Positions 23,567-31,151 of a stretch of 39,099 nucleotides of DNA are shown here, piece by piece. Under the pieces are notes generated by a model, which saw only the letters and a program-made list of their open reading frames with translations, was not told where the DNA came from and ran no database searches. The stretch's first letter is position 1. Every line of letters starts with the position of its first letter. Where the stretch lies: assembly GCA_002492295.1 (NCBI GenBank), contig DKYC01000078.1, positions 12,223 to 51,321 on the forward strand, read 5' to 3'. The position numbers and the translations under genes were made by a program. The DNA is from Lachnospiraceae bacterium UBA7110 (GTDB lineage Bacteria > Bacillota > Clostridia > Lachnospirales > Lachnospiraceae).

Positions 23567-25594
23567 ATGGCAGAAATTCATGTACTCGATGACGCGACAA
23601 TTGATAAAATAGCCGCGGGGGAGGTTGTAGAGCGTCCCTCCAGCGTTGTAAAGGAACTGGTGGAAAACGCGATGGATGCGGGAGCACATGCAATCACGGT
23701 TGAAATCAAAGAGGGTGGTATTGAGTTTATCCGCGTGACAGACGACGGTGACGGCATTGAATATGCGCAGGTGCGTAATGCGTTTATGCGCCATGCGACA
23801 AGCAAAATCACCTCTGTAGCCGACCTTATGAGTTTAAACAGTATGGGGTTTCGTGGGGAAGCGCTTTCAAGCATTGCGGCGGTTGCAAAGGTGGAGCTTA
23901 TCACAAAGACGAAAAACGACATCACAGGTACCAGGCTTTGCCTGGAGGGGGCACATGAAACTGCGTTTGAGGAAGTCGGCGCGCCGGATGGAACGACCTT
24001 TATTGTGCGCAGCCTTTTTTTCAACACACCGGTCAGGCGTAAATTTTTAAAAACAGCAATGACCGAGGCGAGTTATATCACGGATTTACTGGAGCATATG
24101 GCGCTCTCAAGACCGGAGATTTCGTTCAAATATGTTATCAACGGACAGACAAAATTTTATACAAACGGTGACGGTGACCTGCGGGCTATAATCTACCGGA
24201 TTTTCGGCAGGGAAATTGCAAGTGAAATGATGGAATTTCAGGCGGTTGACGAAAATATAGTCATTGAAGGATTTTTGGGAAAAGCCGTATTAAACCGTGC
24301 AAACAGGAATTTTGAAAATTATTTTGTAAACAGGCGTTATGTAAAAAGCAAGGTGATATCAAAGGCGATTGAGGAAGGTTATCAGTCCTATATGATGCAG
24401 CACCGTTATCCGTTCTGCGTGGTACATATTACGGTACCGCCGGAGAGCGTTGACGTAAATGTACATCCGACCAAAATGGAAGTGCGTTTTTCCAACCAAA
24501 GCAGCATTTATAAGCTGATTGCGGACAATATTTCCGACTTTCTGGCGCAACAGGAAATGATTCCGCAGGCAACTTTAGGACAGGATAAAAAAAGTGCCAA
24601 AAAGGAAAAAGACGCTAAAAAACAGGAAGCGCCGGAGCCGTTTGAGAAAAAACGGCGGCTGGCGGATAACGTGGCAAATGCGGCAAACGTGTTTCACGAG
24701 GATAGCGGTTATAACAGTAAAAAAAATGACACGGATGTCATTTTAACCAGCAGCTACGACCATGCCGGCGCCGCAGACGACTTTTTTTCCGACAACCGTA
24801 CGCAGCCAATGACACCGGTGCAGCCGCGCCTGCAGCACAATAACAGTCAAAACAGTCAAAATATGGCCAATCCGATTTTCAATAAGATTCTTGGCACACC
24901 GCCTAAAGAAAGCGAGACGCCGAGCCAGGGAATTATTAAGGCAAAGGATCAGATTATTGTAGAAAAGCCAGAGCAGCTTAACTTTTTTGATGAAAAACTC
25001 CTGACGCGTGAAGCAAAACAGGAATACCGTATTATCGGACAGGTTTTTAATACCTATTGGATTATTGAGTACCGTGACAAAATGCTTATGATTGACCAGC
25101 ATGCAGCACATGAAAAAGTAAAATATGAACAGATTTTAAAAAAAGTGGAGGCAAATGAGATTTACACGCAGACGCTCACACCGCCCGTTGTCATAAGCGT
25201 TACACCAAAGGAAGCGGATATCATCAACAGCTATGAAAATTATTTTAAAGAACTTGGTTTTGAAATTGAGGATTTTGGCATGAATGCCTATGCCATCAGA
25301 GGCGTACCGCTTGATTTATTTGGCTGTGATATCAAATGCCTGTTTGAGGAAATTCTGACACAGATGTCAGAAAGTCCGGTAAAGGGTGTGCCGCAGATTA
25401 TCCGGGAAAAGATTGCGTCAATGGCGTGTAAGGCAGCGGTAAAAGGGAATAATTCCATAAGTCTTGAGGAGGCGGACAGACTGATTGAACAGCTTTTGGA
25501 GCTTGACAATCCCTACAATTGCCCGCACGGAAGACCGACCATTATTTCCATGTCCAAATACGAGGTGGAAAAAAAATTTAAGCGGATAGTATGA
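23567..25594 (+). CDS. mutL: DNA mismatch repair protein MutL (endonuclease type)
   Basis: A 675-residue MutL that links MutS to downstream repair. The N-terminal GHKL ATPase is intact: IAAGEVVERPSSVVKELVEN with E30 and N34, DDGDGIE, RHATSKI and GFRGEALSSI. A low-complexity Lys/Glu/Gln-rich linker covers about 330-470. The C-terminal domain has the metal-dependent nicking-endonuclease motif DQHAAHEKVKYE (from residue 510), ACKAAVKG and CPHGRPTI, as expected in bacteria lacking MutH. AAGGAATC lies about 9 bases before the ATG. The TGA (25592-25594) is inside a 12-bp hairpin. Together with mutS and miaA it forms the common clostridial mutS-mutL-miaA order. Confidence 0.97.
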   Translation: MAEIHVLDDATIDKIAAGEVVERPSSVVKELVENAMDAGAHAITVEIKEGGIEFIRVTDDGDGIEYAQVRNAFMRHATSKITSVADLMSLNSMGFRGEALSSIAAVAKVELITKTKNDITGTRLCLEGAHETAFEEVGAPDGTTFIVRSLFFNTPVRRKFLKTAMTEASYITDLLEHMALSRPEISFKYVINGQTKFYTNGDGDLRAIIYRIFGREIASEMMEFQAVDENIVIEGFLGKAVLNRANRNFENYFVNRRYVKSKVISKAIEEGYQSYMMQHRYPFCVVHITVPPESVDVNVHPTKMEVRFSNQSSIYKLIADNISDFLAQQEMIPQATLGQDKKSAKKEKDAKKQEAPEPFEKKRRLADNVANAANVFHEDSGYNSKKNDTDVILTSSYDHAGAADDFFSDNRTQPMTPVQPRLQHNNSQNSQNMANPIFNKILGTPPKESETPSQGIIKAKDQIIVEKPEQLNFFDEKLLTREAKQEYRIIGQVFNTYWIIEYRDKMLMIDQHAAHEKVKYEQILKKVEANEIYTQTLTPPVVISVTPKEADIINSYENYFKELGFEIEDFGMNAYAIRGVPLDLFGCDIKCLFEEILTQMSESPVKGVPQIIREKIASMACKAAVKGNNSISLEEADRLIEQLLELDNPYNCPHGRPTIISMSKYEVEKKFKRIV

Positions 25595-25615
25595 AAAATC
25601 TATGATTTTTCATAC
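25589..25615 (+). terminator. Hairpin overlapping the mutL stop codon
   Basis: GTATGAAAAATC (25589-25600) and GATTTTTCATAC (25604-25615) form a perfect 12-bp stem with a 3-base loop. It includes the mutL TGA. No T tract follows the stem (GGCAAATTTG), so termination may be partial. It is the first of three consecutive hairpins before miaA. Confidence 0.5.
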
Positions 25616-25638
25616 GGCAAATTTGTGCAAAAGCACAT

Positions 25639-25666
25639 ACAGCAAAAAGCTTGTGCTTTTTGTTGT
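25639..25666 (+). other. Second long hairpin between mutL and miaA
   Basis: ACAGCAAAAAGC (25639-25650) pairs with GCTTTTTGTTGT (25655-25666) with one G-U pair and a 4-base loop. A smaller hairpin, TGTGC-AAAA-GCACA (25624-25637), lies just upstream. The miaA ATG is 42 bases downstream. Confidence 0.5.
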
Positions 25667-25708
25667 CGGGAATTCATAAGTAATGGAAATTGGGAGCGTA
25701 TTGTTAAC

Positions 25709-26662
25709 ATGAAAAAACTGATCATACTGACAGGACCGACTGCGGTGGGAAAAACAAAGCTTTCGATTGCGCTTGCCAAGGCGGTAAACGGTGAAATTAT
25801 TTCTGCGGATTCCATGCAGGTATACAGGCACATGGATATCGGTTCCGCAAAAATCCATCCAGAGCAAATGCAGGGAATAAAGCATTACCTTGTGGATATC
25901 ATGGAGCCGTCAGAGGATTTTAACATTGTGCTGTTTCAAACATATGCAAAACAGGCGATGGCAGAGATTTATGGGAAGGGAAAAATCCCAATCCTTGTAG
26001 GAGGGACAGGCTTTTATATCCAGTCGGTTTTGTACGATATTGATTTTAGCAAAAGCGATGAAAACCCGGCATTGCGCGCCGAGCTGGAAGCGGTTGCAAG
26101 GCAGAAAGGTACCGCATATCTTCATTCGCTTTTAAAGGAATGCGATGAAAAAGCTGCTGAAGAAATCCACGCGAACAATGTCAAGCGTGTCATCAGGGCG
26201 ATTGAATATTTCCGGCAGACCGGTAGAAAAATATCCGAGCACAACGAGACACAGCGAAGGAAGCAGTGCGCATACGATGCACGTTATTTTGTGCTTACCG
26301 ACGAGCGGCAAAGGCTGTACGAGAACATTGACAAACGTGTGGATATCATGATAAAAAACGGACTTGTGGATGAGGTGAGAAAACTGCTTGCCATGGGCTG
26401 CATGCGTGATTCCACGGCAATGCAAGGGCTTGGCTATAAGGAAATCATTTCGTATCTTGAGGGGGAAACTACACTGGAGGAAGCGGTATACATCATCAAA
26501 AGGGACACCCGCCACTTTGCAAAAAGACAGCTTACCTGGTTTCGGCGGGAGAGGGATGTCCTATGGCTTGAAAAGAACAAATTTGCATACGACGAAGAAA
26601 AAATGTTAAACTATATGTTAGGAGTAATCAATAATGAACACGGAAACAGGGAACATCTATAA
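25709..26662 (+). CDS. miaA: tRNA dimethylallyltransferase
   Basis: MiaA transfers a dimethylallyl group to N6 of A37 in tRNAs reading UNN codons, providing the substrate for MiaB (8384-9829). The product has 317 residues, a normal length. The P-loop GPTAVGKTKLS is at ~8-18, followed by SADSMQVYRHMDIGSAK, the substrate loop PILVGGTGFYIQSVLYD, and KRVIRAIEYFRQTG; the C-terminal region includes RDTRHFAKRQLTWFRR. The open frame extends back to a GTG at 25625, but that extension lies in the hairpin region and does not resemble the family, so ATG 25709 with GGGAG upstream is chosen. Its 3' end overlaps the next gene by 29 bases. Confidence 0.96.
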   Translation: MKKLIILTGPTAVGKTKLSIALAKAVNGEIISADSMQVYRHMDIGSAKIHPEQMQGIKHYLVDIMEPSEDFNIVLFQTYAKQAMAEIYGKGKIPILVGGTGFYIQSVLYDIDFSKSDENPALRAELEAVARQKGTAYLHSLLKECDEKAAEEIHANNVKRVIRAIEYFRQTGRKISEHNETQRRKQCAYDARYFVLTDERQRLYENIDKRVDIMIKNGLVDEVRKLLAMGCMRDSTAMQGLGYKEIISYLEGETTLEEAVYIIKRDTRHFAKRQLTWFRRERDVLWLEKNKFAYDEEKMLNYMLGVINNEHGNREHL

Positions 26663-27920
26663 GGAGCTTGGAATATCGGAGAATGTCTATCAGTTCAGCA
26701 TGGAAATCCTGGACAGTCTTTCAGCACGCTTTTGCGAAATTGATAAAAACGCGGAGTATAACCAGCTTAAGGTCATCAAGGCAATGCAGGATAACAAAGT
26801 AAGCGAGGCATGCCTGCTTGGGACGACCGGTTACGGATATAATGATTTGGGGCGTGATACGCTGGAGGCTGTCTACGCATCTGTTTTTCACACGCAGGAC
26901 GCGCTTGTCCGCCCGCAAATCACCTGCGGGACACATGCACTTGCACTGGCGCTAATGAGCAATCTGCGCCCGGGAGACGAGCTTTTATCCCCTGTCGGGA
27001 AACCATATGATACCCTTGAGGAGGTTATCGGTATACGTCCCTCAAAAGGTTCCCTTGCAGAGTATGGCATCACGTATAAACAGGTCGGTCTTTTGGAGGA
27101 TGGCAGTTTTGATTATGAAAGCATCAAAAAGGCTGTAAATGCAAAGACAAGACTTGTGACCATCCAGCGCTCAAAAGGTTATCAGACAAGACCAACCCTT
27201 TCCGTAAAAAAAATCGGTGAACTGATTGCCTTTATCAAGGGAATAAAACCGGATGTTATCTGTATGGTCGATAACTGTTACGGGGAGTTTGTGGAACGGT
27301 CAGAGCCTACGGATGTGGGTGCGGATATGGTAGTCGGTTCCTTAATCAAAAATCCGGGCGGCGGACTCGCGCCCATAGGCGGATATATTGCCGGAACAAA
27401 AGAATGCGTGGAAAATGCCGCATACAGGCTGACTTCGCCGGGGCTTGGAAAGGAAGTCGGCGCGTCGCTCGGAATCTTAAAGGATTTTTACCAGGGACTG
27501 TTCCTTGCGCCGACAGTCACGGCAGGCGCGTTAAAGGGTGCAATCTTTGCCGCAAATGCCTATGAGAAACTTGGCTTTTCGGTCGTCCCGAATTCCACGG
27601 AGCCAAGGCATGACATTATACAGGCTGTTACGTTTGGAACACCTGAGGGTGTGATTGCCTTCTGCAAGGGCATACAGGCGGCGGCACCCGTTGACAGCTT
27701 TGTAACACCTGAACCGTGGGATATGCCGGGATATGACAGTAAGGTCATTATGGCGGCGGGTGCGTTTGTGTCAGGTTCGTCAATTGAGCTTAGCGCGGAC
27801 GGTCCGGTAACCCCCCCCTACGCGGTTTATTTTCAGGGGGGGCTTACATTTGAACATGCCCGTTTCGGCATTATGAAATCCCTGCAGAGTGTTGTGGATG
27901 CGGGGATTGTAACCCTTTAA
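26634..27920 (+). CDS. ynbB: PLP-dependent 'methionine gamma-lyase family' protein (YnbB-like)
   Basis: A 428-residue fold-type I pyridoxal-phosphate enzyme of the family annotated as aluminium-resistance or methionine gamma-lyase related, present in many Firmicutes (B. subtilis YnbB). Its true substrate is not established. Visible are TTGYGYNDLGRDTLEAVYA, the cofactor-region TCGTHALALAL, VDNCYGEFVE, and the probable PLP lysine in GSLIKNPGGGLAP. AGGAG (26620-26624) lies 9 bases before ATG 26634, inside miaA, so the genes are translationally linked. Near the 3' end an eight-C run (27811-27818) and a seven-G run (27836-27842) encode the conserved VTPPYAVYFQGGLTFEH; either could slip. Confidence 0.92.
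   Translation: MNTETGNIYKELGISENVYQFSMEILDSLSARFCEIDKNAEYNQLKVIKAMQDNKVSEACLLGTTGYGYNDLGRDTLEAVYASVFHTQDALVRPQITCGTHALALALMSNLRPGDELLSPVGKPYDTLEEVIGIRPSKGSLAEYGITYKQVGLLEDGSFDYESIKKAVNAKTRLVTIQRSKGYQTRPTLSVKKIGELIAFIKGIKPDVICMVDNCYGEFVERSEPTDVGADMVVGSLIKNPGGGLAPIGGYIAGTKECVENAAYRLTSPGLGKEVGASLGILKDFYQGLFLAPTVTAGALKGAIFAANAYEKLGFSVVPNSTEPRHDIIQAVTFGTPEGVIAFCKGIQAAAPVDSFVTPEPWDMPGYDSKVIMAAGAFVSGSSIELSADGPVTPPYAVYFQGGLTFEHARFGIMKSLQSVVDAGIVTL
27811..27842. repeat. C8 and G7 homopolymer runs within ynbB
   Basis: Eight consecutive C (27811-27818) and seven consecutive G (27836-27842), 17 bases apart, inside the coding region for VTPPYAVYFQGGLT. The runs can pair with each other and are the longest G/C runs noticed in the window. 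A one-base slip in either would disrupt the last ~35 residues. Confidence 0.85.
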
Positions 27921-28032
27921 CAAAGAAGTGTCGAAAAAAAACGAATTTTTTTTGTGTACAGACGTTGGTTCGTGTGGTAAGATAACAATTGGATTACGCT
28001 TATTTTTTATAGAGGGCAGCCTGCAAAAACAG

Positions 28033-28722
28033 ATGAGTCTTTTGAAAGAACTTTATGGACAGGACGAGCTGCCATATGACAAATTCCTGCGTCTTGGGGC
28101 AGAAAACCTGTCCGATGCGGAGCTGCTTGCAATTATGCTGCGCACCGGGACAAGGGAAAAAACGCCGATTGAGCTTGGACGCGAGATTTTAAAGCTTGCA
28201 GGAGAGAGGCTTGGTCTTTTGGGACTGTATCATTTTGACGTTAAGGAGCTGATGCAGATACCGGGGATTGGCGAGGTGAAGGCAGTACAGCTGTTATGTA
28301 TTGCGGAGATTGCAAAACGTACCGCGCATATGAAAGCGAAAACGGATTTGCGTTTTGATAAGCCGGAAACAGTGGCGGCATACTATATGGAACGCCTGCG
28401 TCATAAAACGACGGAGCAGCTTTTGCTGGTGCTTTTGGACAACCGCAAAAATATCGTAAACGAGACGGTCATTTCCGTCGGAACCGCGAACGCGACGCTT
28501 GTATCCCCACGGGAAATCTGCGGCAGGGCGCTGCGCATGGATGCTGCGTATATGATGCTTTTGCACAATCACCCAAGCGGAAATCCCATGCCAAGCAGGC
28601 AGGATCTTCTTGTGACGCAAAAGATAAAGGAAGTGTCCGATTTAGTTGAAATTCCGCTGTTGGATCATATTATCATAGGTGACAACAGATATACAAGTTT
28701 TAATGAGAAAGGACTTTTATAA
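28033..28722 (+). CDS. radC: RadC/JAB-domain DNA repair-related protein
   Basis: A 229-residue member of the RadC family. The N-terminal part has LSDAELLAIMLRTG and a helix-hairpin-helix (MQIPGIGEVKAVQLL). The C-terminal JAMM/MPN+ metalloprotease-like domain has the zinc motif HNHPSGNPMPSRQD (H-x-H, then D). The biological role of RadC remains unclear despite its name. ATG 28033 gives a normal RadC N-terminus (LLKELYGQDELPYDKFLRLG) but has only a distant GAGGG. An open frame extends upstream to 27928 without family similarity. radC sits immediately before mreB, a widespread conserved order, with a 21-base gap. Confidence 0.93.
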   Translation: MSLLKELYGQDELPYDKFLRLGAENLSDAELLAIMLRTGTREKTPIELGREILKLAGERLGLLGLYHFDVKELMQIPGIGEVKAVQLLCIAEIAKRTAHMKAKTDLRFDKPETVAAYYMERLRHKTTEQLLLVLLDNRKNIVNETVISVGTANATLVSPREICGRALRMDAAYMMLLHNHPSGNPMPSRQDLLVTQKIKEVSDLVEIPLLDHIIIGDNRYTSFNEKGLL

Positions 28723-28743
28723 AACAGAAAGGAGTTGTTAAAA

Positions 28744-29751
28744 TTGGCTAACAACGCATTTGGTATCGACTTAGGTACCAGAACAATCAAAATATACAAT
28801 ACGCATGGTGATAATGTAGTAGTAGAGAAAAACATGATTGCCATTGAGGACAAAAAGAATTTATTCGCATACGGTGATTCCGCTTTTGAAATGTTTGAAA
28901 AAGCGCCTTCAAATATCGAAATTTCTTATCCGCTGTGCAACGGTGTAATCGCGGATATTAAAAATATGCAGCTGTTACTCAAAAATTTTATCCTTGATTG
29001 CAACAAAGGCGTTGTAAAGCCGGCGGAATTTTACATTGCAGTGCCTTCCGATATTACGGCAGTTGAAAAAAGAGCCTTTTCCGATTTGGTAAAGGACGCG
29101 AATATCAAGGCGAAAAAAATCATGCGCGTGGAAAAGGCGGTTGCGGATGGTCTCGGGCTTGATATTGATGTCAAAAATGCACAGGGAATCCTTGTCGTCA
29201 ATGTCGGATTCCATACGACGGAGATTTCCATCCTCTCTCTTGGCGGCATTGTGCTAAGCAAGCTGATTAAAATTGGCGGTCAGAAGTTTGATGAGTCCAT
29301 TAAAAACGCTATCCGTAAGGAATTCAGCTTAATTGTGGGCAGCAAGACAGCGGAAAGCGTCAAAATCAGCCTTCGTGAGCTCGAGGGTGAAAACCGCGGC
29401 GCGATTGTATACGGACGCGATATTGTCACGGGACTTCCAATGGAAAAAGAAATCCCGACAGACCTTGTCAGCGAGAGTATGCTGGAAAACTTTAATGTGA
29501 TTATAGATAATATCCGCGTGATTTTGGAACGGACGCCGCCTGAGCTTTCCGCTGATATTTTCCGGCGCGGGATTTATCTGACAGGCGGCGCTTCCCAGGT
29601 AGCGCACCTTGCGGAGCTGATTGCCAAGGGGACGGGCTTAAAGGTTAACGTAAGCGAAAATCCGGTGTCCGGCGTGGCACTTGGGCTTGCGAAAATCATA
29701 AAAGACGATAACTATAAATCAGTAGCTTATTTAGAAGGAACGGGGCGCTAA
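28744..29751 (+). CDS. mreB: Rod-shape protein MreB, divergent phosphate-2 loop
   Basis: Actin-like cytoskeletal protein that guides the elongation machinery along the inner membrane; 335 residues, normal length. Start is TTG 28744, with AAAGGAG (28728-28734) 9 bases upstream; an earlier TTG at 28735 touches the ribosome site. Phosphate-1 is GIDLGTRTIKIYN and the adenosine region is IYLTGGASQVAHL. The phosphate-2 loop, normally DIGGGTTE, reads NVGFHTTE (153-160), losing the Asp and two glycines, and EEPMAAAIG is VEKAVADGLG. ATP hydrolysis may be altered. mreC follows after 5 bases. No second MreB is in the window. Confidence 0.92.
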   Translation: MANNAFGIDLGTRTIKIYNTHGDNVVVEKNMIAIEDKKNLFAYGDSAFEMFEKAPSNIEISYPLCNGVIADIKNMQLLLKNFILDCNKGVVKPAEFYIAVPSDITAVEKRAFSDLVKDANIKAKKIMRVEKAVADGLGLDIDVKNAQGILVVNVGFHTTEISILSLGGIVLSKLIKIGGQKFDESIKNAIRKEFSLIVGSKTAESVKISLRELEGENRGAIVYGRDIVTGLPMEKEIPTDLVSESMLENFNVIIDNIRVILERTPPELSADIFRRGIYLTGGASQVAHLAELIAKGTGLKVNVSENPVSGVALGLAKIIKDDNYKSVAYLEGTGR

Positions 29752-29756
29752 AACCA

Positions 29757-30626
29757 ATGAGTCCGATTGCAAAGAGAAAGAGAACAAAGTTCTCTATTCC
29801 AAGTAAATATCTGTTGCTGCTGTTTACCTTTTTATGCGTGCTCCTGATGGCTGTGACTTTTTTTACGGATTATTCATCAACGCCCTTGAACAAGCTTGTC
29901 GGATATGTGGTTGTGCCGTTCCAAAACGGTGTGAGCCGTATCGGCACCTGGCTTTCCGTAAGGGTGGACGAGCTTGGGGAGCTTCGGATTGTGCTGAAGG
30001 AAAATCAGGAGCTGAAGGCAAAGATTGATGAACTTACCGCCCAAAACACGCAGCTCCAGCAGGATAAATATGAACTTAACAATCTTAGGGAACTGTATAA
30101 ACTGGATGAAGAATACAGCGGGTATGAAAAAGTAGGTGCACGGATTATTGCAAGAGACGGCGGAAACTGGTTTCATTCCTTTACAATTGATAAGGGAAGC
30201 GATGACGGTCTTGCGATGGATATGAATGTGATTGCGGACGGCGGTCTTGTCGGGCGGATTGTTGCTATCGGCAAAAACTGGTCTAAAGTAACCGCCGTGA
30301 TTAATGATAATTCCAATGTAAGCGGAATGGTGCTTGCAAGCTCCGATTTTCTGATGGTCAGGGGGTCTTTGGAACTGATGACGGACGGTGTGATTGAATT
30401 TGAACAGCTTACGGATTCGGCGGGAAAGGTTCAGATTGGGGATAAAGTCGTAACCTCAAGCATCAGCGACAAATATCTCCCAAGCATTCTGATTGGCTAT
30501 ATCACGGAAATCAATCAGGATTCAAACAATATCACTAAGTCGGGGAAAATTACTCCCGCGGTTGATTTCGAGCATCTTGAGGAGGTGCTTGTCATTTTGG
30601 AGACAAAACAGCAGATAGCGGATTAG
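29757..30626 (+). CDS. mreC: Rod-shape protein MreC
   Basis: A 289-residue bitopic membrane protein of the elongasome. A basic N-terminus (KRKRTK) precedes one transmembrane helix (~18-38). A coiled coil follows at about 72-115 (ELRIVLKENQELKAKIDELT, then AQNTQLQQDKYELNNLREL), then the extracellular beta-rich domain (VGARIIARDGGNWFHSFTID; GLVGRIVAIGKNWSKV). MreC activates PBP2-RodA in the family model. It starts 5 bases after the mreB stop and is followed 9 bases later by mreD, so it belongs to the same operon. The length and layout are ordinary. Confidence 0.93.
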   Translation: MSPIAKRKRTKFSIPSKYLLLLFTFLCVLLMAVTFFTDYSSTPLNKLVGYVVVPFQNGVSRIGTWLSVRVDELGELRIVLKENQELKAKIDELTAQNTQLQQDKYELNNLRELYKLDEEYSGYEKVGARIIARDGGNWFHSFTIDKGSDDGLAMDMNVIADGGLVGRIVAIGKNWSKVTAVINDNSNVSGMVLASSDFLMVRGSLELMTDGVIEFEQLTDSAGKVQIGDKVVTSSISDKYLPSILIGYITEINQDSNNITKSGKITPAVDFEHLEEVLVILETKQQIAD

Positions 30627-30635
30627 GTGTGGCAG

Positions 30636-31151
30636 ATGAAAAGAAATATCATATTATTTTTTGTTATCATAACTGGTTTTGTGTTGCAGACGACGCTCTT
30701 TCAGGCGCTGCGTTTTGGCAATATAGCACCAAACATATTAATCATTATTACGGCATCTTACGGATTTATGTTCGGAAAGCATTACGGAATGTCCGTCGGA
30801 TTTATATGCGGTATGCTCATGGACATTTTTTATGGAGATGTGCTTGGATTTTACGCACTGATTTATTTGTACATAGGCGCTGCAAACGGATTTTTTCACA
30901 GTATCTTTTTTCAGGAGGACATTAAGCTGCCGCTTTTGCTCATTGCAGTAAGCGATTTTTGTTATTCGTTTGTCTGCTATGTACTGCTTTATCTTCTGCG
31001 AAGCAGATTTCATTTTATGTTTTATTTAAAAAGTGTTATCGTGCCTGAGATGGTTTATACGATATTTGTCACTGTATTTTTATATCCCTGCATTTTACTG
31101 CTGAACTGGACAAGGGCAGACACAGGATATCATTCACAGCAAGAGAGGTGA
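30636..31151 (+). CDS. mreD: Rod-shape protein MreD
   Basis: A small integral membrane protein of 171 residues with about five hydrophobic helices (FFVIITGFVLQTTLFQ; IAPNILIIITASYGFMFG; GMSVGFICGMLMDIFYGDVL; LYIGAANGFFHSIFF; VPEMVYTIFVTVFLYPCILL). MreD is a partner of MreC in the elongasome. ATG 30636 lies 6 bases after AGGTG, which overlaps the mreC stop; a GTG at 30627 is the other candidate. Its TGA overlaps the GTG start of PBP2 (GTGA), so the two are translationally coupled. Confidence 0.9.
   Translation: MKRNIILFFVIITGFVLQTTLFQALRFGNIAPNILIIITASYGFMFGKHYGMSVGFICGMLMDIFYGDVLGFYALIYLYIGAANGFFHSIFFQEDIKLPLLLIAVSDFCYSFVCYVLLYLLRSRFHFMFYLKSVIVPEMVYTIFVTVFLYPCILLLNWTRADTGYHSQQER

Noticed and set aside
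27934..27953. A8-CGAA-T8 as a terminator after ynbB
   Set aside because: The stem would be A-T only with no GC pairs, too weak for a confident intrinsic terminator.
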